Shown here: piece by piece, positions 1 through 5,226 of the stretch | How positions within the stretch are numbered: position 1 is the stretch's first letter | Layout: each line of letters begins with the position of its first letter | Origin: an uncultured Prevotellaceae bacterium | GTDB taxonomy: Bacteria; Bacteroidota; Bacteroidia; Bacteroidales; Muribaculaceae | DNA: 5,226 bases | Assembly (NCBI GenBank): GCA_900556245.1 | Contig: USOC01000102.1 | Coordinates: forward strand, 1-5,226 | Reading direction: 5' to 3' | Program-made: the position numbers and the translations under genes | Notes under the pieces: generated by a model | What the model was told of the DNA's origin: nothing | The model's database searches: none | Seen by the model: the letters and a program-made list of their open reading frames with translations, nothing else

Positions 1-285
1 GAAAGGATACACCAGTATGGTGTATCCTTCCCATTCGATTCCTTCTTGAACAGCAGGCCGGTTGGCTTCACAGAGGAAGCATTTGCGCTCCTTCAGCGAC
101 TTGGCGTCGACTTTCGCTGCCGACGACACAATACGACCGGGATTGAACTGTACCTTAAAGGTAGAGCCTCCTATGCGAAATTCTTTCACCTTGACATTGG
201 CAAGAGCCGCAAAATTGTTGCGTGCTGTCTCCCAAGCGTCGAGTTGTCCTTTGATAAATGAAAGTACCGTTTCTTCTGTCATCAT
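1..285 (-). CDS. DUF4922 protein, GalT/HIT-like, N-terminal part (runs off the left edge)
   Basis: Open frame of 95 codons from ATG at 285 to the window edge, with no stop; the 3' part lies outside the window. Two ATGs stand in tandem (285-283 and 282-280) and either could be the start; the purine-rich stretch just upstream is only a weak ribosome-binding site. The protein starts MMTEETVLSF. It contains FNPGRIVSSAAKVD (residues 47-60) and then KCFLCEANRP (68-77), with Cys69 and Cys72 forming a CxxC pair, followed by a beta-rich ILVYPF. This order matches my recollection of the Bacteroidales DUF4922 family. The 'CFLC..NRP' segment also resembles the zinc-binding CxLCPGN.R segment of galactose-1-phosphate uridylyltransferases. 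A nucleotidyltransferase or phosphorylase role on a sugar phosphate is therefore plausible, but the catalytic His motif would lie beyond the window. The gene starts 18 bp after the glycosyltransferase stop, so it is probably co-transcribed and cytoplasmic (no signal peptide). Confidence 0.85.
   Translation of the reverse strand, partial: MMTEETVLSFIKGQLDAWETARNNFAALANVKVKEFRIGGSTFKVQFNPGRIVSSAAKVDAKSLKERKCFLCEANRPAVQEGIEWEGYTILVYPF
3..29 (-). repeat. Perfect 12-bp inverted repeat with 3-nt loop inside the DUF4922 gene
   Basis: The arm AAGGATACACCA (3-14) is followed by the three bases GTA and then its exact reverse complement TGGTGTATCCTT (18-29). The transcript would form a tight hairpin within the codons for GYTILVYP. 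It has no U-run and sits in an open frame, so it does not look like a terminator. It may simply reflect the codons chosen for a near-symmetric peptide, or it may affect mRNA folding or translation. Confidence 0.8.
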
Positions 286-303
286 CTTCTGCTCGCTCCC
301 CTA

Positions 304-1764
304 TTATTTGTTTTTATTGAGCGCGATGCGTGCCTGAAGTTCCCATGTGCGGATGCGGTCTTTGTAAAGGTTGTGACCGTTCATCTTCACTACGTCCAAC
401 GACGCGTCGGAATTGTCGTCCCAGCGGCGGCACATATAGACCACGTCATACACACGACCAATCTGATATTCACGAGAGAAGTTCAATCCGAGGGCGTAGT
501 CCTCTCCGTAGCTTGTGTTAGGCACTTTCACCTCACGAAGTACCGGAGTGTAGAATGCACGCGGTGCGCCGAGTCCGTTGATGCGGAGAGCGTTGTTTCG
601 GCCGTTTTCCGGAGTCCACTCCTTATGGTCGATGATACCCGGAGCAATCATGTTCATATTGAAATCAGTCATCATATAAGTTCCCACAACCATGGCGCAG
701 TTTTGCTCATAGAATGCATTGACCATTGTTGCCAATGTGTTTTCGTCCTTATATACGTCGTCGCTGTCAAGCTGAACGGCAAACTTACCGCACTTCGGAT
801 GGTGAACACCCTCATTCCAGCAGCCGCCGATACCAAGATCCTTGCGCTCGGGAACGATGTGGATCAACCGTTCGTCGCCCTTAAATTCATCAATAGCCTC
901 GGTTGTGCCGTCTGTCGAGTGGTTATCGATGATAATCAAGTTAAACTTGAAATCTGCCTGCTGACTCAATACCGATTTGATGGCGTCACGAATAGTGCGG
1001 ATTCGGTTGCGTACAGGAATAATCACGGATGCCTCATATTCGAAGTTTCCTGCGCTGAACTCTATTTTCTTGAAGTTTGGTTCGAGATAACCGCCGATTG
1101 CCTTAAGGTGCTCGGTACATGCCTCTTCCATTTCGATTTGCACACCGCGGTTCTTCGGGTCTACATAGTCGAAAATCTTTTCACCGCTCTTGCGGGTATC
1201 GAGTTCTACGTCGGAATAGAGATATTCATTGATATGTACGAGTTCTGCCTCTTGCGTCACTTTCAAACGGATGTCGTAGAGACCTGCAAATTCATATTCT
1301 TTCGTAATTTTTGAAACGGCGTTTTTCAACACAGATGCGTTGAACATAAGTACCGAGCCGAAGTTGAAATCATCGCGAAGGCTACCCTGCTGATAGTCGA
1401 TTACCGGCGCATTGCTGCGAACGTCCCCTACTACGTTGTAGTGGTCGGCATAGACCATACCGGCAGCTGAGTCATCGGCGATTTTCACCATGCGCTCTAC
1501 GGCGAACATTCCGAACTCCAACGTGTTGAATTTCGTGTAGAGCATTGCATAGTCGCTATCGGCACATACCGCGATTTTTTTCATGGTATCGCTGCTGTTC
1601 AGATTGCCTACTGCAATTTTCTCGCATCCTTCAACCTCGCCTTCTGCGTCTGCGCCGGCCAACAAATAAATTTTGTCAACCAATTCACAGGCCTTCAAGC
1701 CGGCTACAGTCGATTTCACCTGATTTTCATTCAAAAACGGAATAAAACAATTAATTCTCTTCAT
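304..1764 (-). CDS. Family 2 glycosyltransferase with two GT-A-like halves
   Basis: Protein of 486 residues starting MKRINCFIPF. The C-terminal half (about 245-486) is a standard GT2 domain: VIIPVRNR (247-254) for nucleotide binding, DNHSTDG (280-286), the metal-binding LDSDD (332-336), GED (420-422) as the likely acidic catalytic region, and RRWDDNSDAS (446-455) near the end. It should move a sugar from a nucleotide-sugar donor to an unknown acceptor. The N-terminal half (1-240) shows the same order of elements (FIPFLNE at 7-13, KIYLLAG at 31-37, then MVYADHY and GSLRDDFNFGSVL), but YTK (76-78) stands where DxD is expected, so this half is probably not catalytic. No signal peptide or membrane helix is seen, so it should act in the cytoplasm. 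An ATG at 1794 would add 10 residues (MQNKIKITID); I chose 1764 because the hydrophobic first strand of the fold begins right after it. The gene lies 47 bp after the amidase stop and 18 bp before the DUF4922 gene. Confidence 0.88.
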   Translation of the reverse strand: MKRINCFIPFLNENQVKSTVAGLKACELVDKIYLLAGADAEGEVEGCEKIAVGNLNSSDTMKKIAVCADSDYAMLYTKFNTLEFGMFAVERMVKIADDSAAGMVYADHYNVVGDVRSNAPVIDYQQGSLRDDFNFGSVLMFNASVLKNAVSKITKEYEFAGLYDIRLKVTQEAELVHINEYLYSDVELDTRKSGEKIFDYVDPKNRGVQIEMEEACTEHLKAIGGYLEPNFKKIEFSAGNFEYEASVIIPVRNRIRTIRDAIKSVLSQQADFKFNLIIIDNHSTDGTTEAIDEFKGDERLIHIVPERKDLGIGGCWNEGVHHPKCGKFAVQLDSDDVYKDENTLATMVNAFYEQNCAMVVGTYMMTDFNMNMIAPGIIDHKEWTPENGRNNALRINGLGAPRAFYTPVLREVKVPNTSYGEDYALGLNFSREYQIGRVYDVVYMCRRWDDNSDASLDVVKMNGHNLYKDRIRTWELQARIALNKNK

Positions 1765-1811
1765 ATCTATAGTTATTTTTATTTTGTTCTGCATTAGGTT
1801 TGTATTATTTT

Positions 1812-4811
1812 TTATTTGTCAAAGAAATCGAGCACTTGCTTCATCAGATTCACACGCTCTGTTGTGCCATGAATGGTCTCAATCGGGAATCCGATGACAC
1901 AGGTGCGGTACGTGCCAAAATCGTTGGCCACTGCTGCCGGAATGTTGTTTTCCGTATAACGCATCAATACGCAGCCGGTCTCCTTGTCTGACGGAATAAT
2001 CCCGTCGGGCGATTCGATGGCGTAACAGTCGTTGTCGAGCGCCGTATGGTAATTGAGTGTCAAATCGCGGAACTCGTCGAAATACGAAGGCACTATACGT
2101 GCACATCCCTCTACGCACGCCTGGCCGACACGCCACTGATAGCCCAATACATTCTTGGCAAAATCGCGCGTCGCGTCGTCTGAATTGGGATTGTCCCATA
2201 CGTCTGTCGCCACATACGAACCGCTGACAAGAATATTTCCACCTTGCGCACAATATGCACTGATGGCCTTTTGAAGGGCTTCCGGATAGGCCTTGAAGCG
2301 ATTGGGCATTTCGCCTCGGCCGATAACTGTCTCTTTCTGCTTGCCGAGGATAAGGTCGCAATAGCGATAGTCGTTCAGGCTGACACTTCCGTTTTCTACG
2401 GCTGCAACACTGGTGGACACAAACGAATATCCGGCTTCCAGAATGGCCTCGCCATGAACCTGCGGATAGTCGAACGTATTGCCGGCAATTACTTTGTCTT
2501 CATAATTGCTGCGGCTTGCGCCGAAACCGGCCGAGTCATCGTCAAACCACGGCAACTCGCGACGGAACTCAAACATGTCTCCGATGAAATTGATATCCTG
2601 CATATAGCCTACGCCTCGGTCGTGTGCATTGTAGAATCCGGCAATATCACCGCTGTCGAACCAATCCGGTGCGCTGACTCGCGTAAATCCGTTAATGACC
2701 AACACTTCTCCCTTCGAATTTTCCGGACATCCAAGCGAAAGAGTCTCCGAAGGGAAGCTCAATCCGCCTTCGTTTTGGGCGACGATTCGATAACTGTGAA
2801 TGTCGTTGTCTGCGATATGCACTTCATATTCAGGAGCGGCTGTGACGGCAATCTGATGGTATGCGCCGCGGCTTGTTCGCTCATAGACAACATAGGAGGT
2901 GGCTTCGGCACGATCGCAAAGGTCGTCGACGGTCGGCTGCCATTTCAACCGGTATGTTCTGTCTCCTGTTTTACTGATGGAGAAACTGTTCACTGGAAGC
3001 GGCTGGATAACATAGTCGTCACGCCCCTCTTTGGCGGCAAGAAACTCGACCATTCCCTTATAGATGGCACGGCTTACCGTAAAGCGGAACGTCGGATCAA
3101 GTCCATAGCGCATGTCTGCAAAATTCTGGTGGGAAAGCAGTTCAAGAAGCATCGTCGGCACTTCCGGCACGCGGGCTTCATAGTAGGAAGCGTCCCACAT
3201 GCCCCGACGCGTCCATTTCGATTCAAATTTTGCACGGACATCGTTGACAATGTTCGTCATGATATAGTCGGTCAGCTGATGAGAAGTCATACGGTCGGTA
3301 CCGTTGGCATACTTGCCTCCGTTATTCGAATAATAGATACCGAGCGTTCCTACGATGTCGTCATTCTTGAATGTTCCTGCGTCTGTGTGGAAAGCAAACG
3401 CCAAATCCACCGGAATGTTCAATCCTTCGCGGTCAGGCAATACCGACGAGCCTCCGGCGAGATAATTCACCCACAGACCGCGGCATTTATAGTCGTCCGT
3501 ATAGTCATTGACTCCGTTCGACGGGGAATAGACAGAATCAGGAACTCCTGCCCATTGTAGCCAGTAGCGGGCTGCTTCCGTGTAGCGGGGATAACCGCTG
3601 AGACGATATTCGCTGTGAATGCGCGTGCGGCGTTCTTCTGCTTTTTGCTTGTCCGCGTCTGAACTTTTGACATTGTCGGAAACGACATCCTTCACACGGC
3701 GTGCAATGTTGCCACATCCGCCGCCAACTTTTACGGCATCGGCTGTCAGCACGCGGTTTTTCCTGGACGACTTGTTAGAAACCGTGACAATCGGCTGATC
3801 GCCGAGTTCAAAATGGAAGTGTCCGAGATACACCCACGTCCCGCCTCCCATTCGCTGGTTGATACGGAACTGACGGTCGCCGGATGATTCATGGACGGTA
3901 TAGAGGGCGTCAGTCGTACTTTCAGGCAAGCTCGCATACGACACATAGACAGCATAGTATCCGTCCGCACCGAGCTGTGCGTTCCATGTAGCTTCCGAGA
4001 CGTTGTCGCCTTTTGTTGTCAGCACTTGGCGGAAAGTTCCGTCTCTGAACGGGTTGTCGAAATCCTGATATACTTTCTTCGCATAAGCAAATCCTGTCCC
4101 GCCTTGAGTCCAAGCTTTCTCGCCCGACTTTTCCCGATAGGTGTCCCTCGCAAGGCCGCCGTCGTTATCTATGATATACTCTTGACTTCTGGTGTCGCGC
4201 TCACGCGGACTCATGACATAAGCACCCGCATTCTCAAGCATCGGCATCAGAAATGGAATGACGAAGCTCTGCGGAAAAAGGTCCTCTACCGTTTGGAAAA
4301 TTCTGGCTCTCTGCCATTCCCATCGGTCTTCTTTCGGCTCGAAATAATAGCCGTGACTCTGCCAGAGCGCAATGATTTTGCCGTCAAGGCCTTTTGTCGG
4401 ATGGCTTAGCGGATCAAGCGCATTGACAAAACGGTCTTTTTCTTTGCGCTTCACATATTTATGCCGGGCATTTAGCGAAAATTCTTCGACCGGACGACCG
4501 AGAACAGTCACTTCTATCGAATACTCTTTACCTAGAGTGACATTCACTTGTTCTTTGACAGCCTCCGTATAAGACTCTATTTCCGGAACATAGCCATAGA
4601 TTTTGTTCATATCCATCTTGATTTTCCCTTTCTTGTAGTCAATCAAGATAGTGTCGGCTGCAATCTTTCCTATGGTCAGATTTGCCGGTTTCAACTCGTT
4701 CAGAATCTGATTGATTCTATCTCTGGATGCTTGGTCGGCAGTTTCATATTCGGCCCTTACACCGGGAACGATGCACGACAACGCAACTAATGATAATAAA
4801 AACTTACGCAC
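1812..4811 (-). CDS. Exported N-acetylmuramoyl-L-alanine amidase (Amidase_3 type) with golvesin-like, Fn3 and amidotransferase-like domains; 'xanthan lyase'-type protein
   Basis: Protein of 999 residues, predicted to cut the MurNAc-L-Ala bond of peptidoglycan in the periplasm or at the surface. The start is GTG at 4811: an in-frame stop lies at 4832-4830 with no ATG between, and the signal peptide begins at once (MRKF, hydrophobic stretch, likely cleavage at VRA|EY, residue 20). Domains in order: a beta-rich N-terminal region (25-115) typical of Bacteroidales relatives; the first amidase segment (about 140-220) with QSHG (His153) and WEWQRARIFQT (Glu165); a golvesin/Xly-type beta domain (about 246-364); a charged helical linker (376-400); the second amidase segment (about 405-592) with AFHTDAG (His475) and MLLELL (Glu557); Fn3 (about 605-695); and a Rossmann-like domain (700-999) resembling class I amidotransferase or ThuA folds (YCDLILGKQKE, AQGGNILVSGS). 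His153, Glu165 and His475 fit the zinc ligands and Glu557 the catalytic acid of Amidase_3. The frequent 'xanthan lyase' label comes from the golvesin/Xly-like domain and is probably wrong as a function. The exact substrate is unknown. Confidence 0.88.
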   Translation of the reverse strand: MRKFLLSLVALSCIVPGVRAEYETADQASRDRINQILNELKPANLTIGKIAADTILIDYKKGKIKMDMNKIYGYVPEIESYTEAVKEQVNVTLGKEYSIEVTVLGRPVEEFSLNARHKYVKRKEKDRFVNALDPLSHPTKGLDGKIIALWQSHGYYFEPKEDRWEWQRARIFQTVEDLFPQSFVIPFLMPMLENAGAYVMSPRERDTRSQEYIIDNDGGLARDTYREKSGEKAWTQGGTGFAYAKKVYQDFDNPFRDGTFRQVLTTKGDNVSEATWNAQLGADGYYAVYVSYASLPESTTDALYTVHESSGDRQFRINQRMGGGTWVYLGHFHFELGDQPIVTVSNKSSRKNRVLTADAVKVGGGCGNIARRVKDVVSDNVKSSDADKQKAEERRTRIHSEYRLSGYPRYTEAARYWLQWAGVPDSVYSPSNGVNDYTDDYKCRGLWVNYLAGGSSVLPDREGLNIPVDLAFAFHTDAGTFKNDDIVGTLGIYYSNNGGKYANGTDRMTSHQLTDYIMTNIVNDVRAKFESKWTRRGMWDASYYEARVPEVPTMLLELLSHQNFADMRYGLDPTFRFTVSRAIYKGMVEFLAAKEGRDDYVIQPLPVNSFSISKTGDRTYRLKWQPTVDDLCDRAEATSYVVYERTSRGAYHQIAVTAAPEYEVHIADNDIHSYRIVAQNEGGLSFPSETLSLGCPENSKGEVLVINGFTRVSAPDWFDSGDIAGFYNAHDRGVGYMQDINFIGDMFEFRRELPWFDDDSAGFGASRSNYEDKVIAGNTFDYPQVHGEAILEAGYSFVSTSVAAVENGSVSLNDYRYCDLILGKQKETVIGRGEMPNRFKAYPEALQKAISAYCAQGGNILVSGSYVATDVWDNPNSDDATRDFAKNVLGYQWRVGQACVEGCARIVPSYFDEFRDLTLNYHTALDNDCYAIESPDGIIPSDKETGCVLMRYTENNIPAAVANDFGTYRTCVIGFPIETIHGTTERVNLMKQVLDFFDK

Positions 4812-4860
4812 GACTTCTGTATTTGAGTATTATATTTGATTTTAAGAGTCTCATCTTGCG

Positions 4861-4890
4861 CAAAAATACTACAATCTGACTATTTCCAAA
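4861..4890 (-). promoter_or_regulatory. Bacteroidota-type sigma-ABfr promoter for the amidase operon
   Basis: On the minus strand, TTTG (plus positions 4890-4887) is followed after 18 bp by TATTTTTG (4868-4861). This matches the -33 TTTG and -7 TAnnTTTG consensus of Bacteroides, with a spacer at the short end of normal. Transcription should begin at about 4850-4857, giving a leader of roughly 40 nt before the GTG start at 4811. An 8-bp palindrome TTGCGCAA (4856-4863) overlaps the end of the -7 element and the likely start point. The rest of the 194-bp gap (4812-5005) is AT-rich. I see no convincing intrinsic terminator for the upstream gene in it, only weak A/T inverted repeats such as ATTAAA/TTTAAT around 4916-4933. 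Confidence 0.65.
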
Positions 4891-5005
4891 AAAATTATCT
4901 AAGACAAATTATGGTATTAAACGTTTTTTAATATTCAATAAAAGTTTTTCAAAAGCAACTTCCCGACAACACGTCATTTTCCGCCCGCTGAAGGACGCTT
5001 AACCT

Positions 5006-5226
5006 TTATCCGTTTTGAGTGTGAAACTTGACGAGCCCTCCAACAGAACTTGGAACAATCTTTTTGATTTCAATGCCATAGGTGGCAGCCACCTCATTCA
5101 AAATCCCGGAATAAGCACATGCGTTTGAGCCGACAAAACAAACCGTCTTTCCTGCGTAATCATATTGCACGACATTCCGATCGAAAAAGGACTTTATACT
5201 CGTATAGACAAGGTTATAGACATAGT
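5006..5226 (-). CDS. BadF/BadG/BcrA/BcrD-type ATPase, N-acetylglucosamine-kinase-like, C-terminal end (runs off the right edge)
   Basis: The last 72 codons of a minus-strand gene, ending in TAA at 5008-5006; the start lies beyond the right edge. The tail reads GKTVCFVGSNACAYSGIL (residues 25-42 of the visible part), then an amphipathic helix, IKKIVPSSVGGLVKFH and a short end. The strand followed by 'GS.A', a helix, and then 'P..GL..(Y/F)H' is the closing part of the actin-like ATPase fold as I recall it from Bacteroidales proteins annotated as N-acetylglucosamine kinase or BadF/BadG ATPase. Relatives phosphorylate GlcNAc, or MurNAc and GlcNAc (MurK type). The phosphate-binding and sugar-binding residues are outside the window, so the substrate cannot be read here. 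It is on the same strand as the amidase operon but separated by 194 bp containing a promoter, so it is probably its own transcription unit, with possible read-through. Confidence 0.72.
   Translation of the reverse strand, partial: YVYNLVYTSIKSFFDRNVVQYDYAGKTVCFVGSNACAYSGILNEVAATYGIEIKKIVPSSVGGLVKFHTQNG

Noticed and set aside
373..1314. Plus-strand open frame of 313 codons opposite the glycosyltransferase gene
   Set aside because: It is in direct codon register with the glycosyltransferase gene, so the same codon-bias explanation applies. The product is rich in Cys, His and Val with no family resemblance.
1765..1794. Upstream ATG at 1794 as the glycosyltransferase start
   Set aside because: It adds only MQNKIKITID, encoded by AT-rich DNA that looks like leader sequence. 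The start at 1764 places the first beta strand at the N-terminus as expected. It cannot be fully excluded.
1879..2361. Minus-strand frame of 160 codons within the amidase gene
   Set aside because: It is an out-of-frame shadow of the amidase C-terminal domain, Arg/Cys-rich, without a known motif, and the amidase frame is intact across it.
2244..3560. Long plus-strand open frame of 438 codons opposite the amidase gene
   Set aside because: It shares codon boundaries with the amidase gene, so it stays open merely because that gene seldom uses TTA, CTA or TCA codons here. Its translation shows no recognisable domain, and the minus-strand protein has clear motifs throughout.
4775..4811. Lipoprotein signal (LSC around residue 13) on the amidase
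   Set aside because: The residues before Cys13 (A-L-S) lack the usual Leu at -3, the cysteine comes early in the hydrophobic stretch, and a good signal peptidase I site (VRA|EY) follows.
4812..5005. Intrinsic terminator between the kinase-like gene and the amidase operon
   Set aside because: Only short A/T-rich inverted repeats are present; none has a GC-rich stem followed by a T-run in the minus-strand direction.

Overview
The window looks like chromosomal DNA from a member of the Bacteroidales (Bacteroides/Prevotella/Muribaculaceae type). The case rests on three things: the protein families present, a good match to the Bacteroidota promoter consensus (TTTG about 18 bp before TAnnTTTG) ahead of the main operon, and starts without clear Shine-Dalgarno sequences. 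The genus cannot be fixed from this stretch. No RNA genes, CRISPR arrays, insertion sequences or phage genes were seen.

All four genes lie on the minus strand and read from right to left. At the right edge (5006-5226) is the last 72 codons of a BadF/BadG/BcrA/BcrD-type ATPase of the N-acetylglucosamine-kinase-like group. A 194-bp AT-rich gap (4812-5005) follows, with a promoter at about 4861-4890. Next come three closely spaced genes that probably share one transcript. The first is a 999-residue exported, zinc-dependent N-acetylmuramoyl-L-alanine amidase with an inserted golvesin/Xly-type domain, an Fn3 domain and an amidotransferase-like C-terminal domain (1812-4811); proteins of this build are often labelled 'xanthan lyase'. 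The second is a glycosyltransferase with two GT-A-like halves, of which only the C-terminal half keeps the catalytic motifs (304-1764). The third is the first 95 codons of a DUF4922 protein with a GalT/HIT-like cysteine motif, cut by the left edge (1-285).

Taken together, the genes suggest a sugar or cell-wall module: an amino-sugar kinase, a possible sugar-phosphate nucleotidyltransferase or phosphorylase, a glycosyltransferase, and a periplasmic or surface enzyme that cuts peptidoglycan. The individual families are supported by visible motifs. That they form one pathway is inference from neighbourhood and enzyme logic. The most interesting points are the one-dead-one-live architecture of the glycosyltransferase, the domain insertion between the zinc ligands of the amidase, and a 12-bp perfect hairpin inside the DUF4922 coding region.
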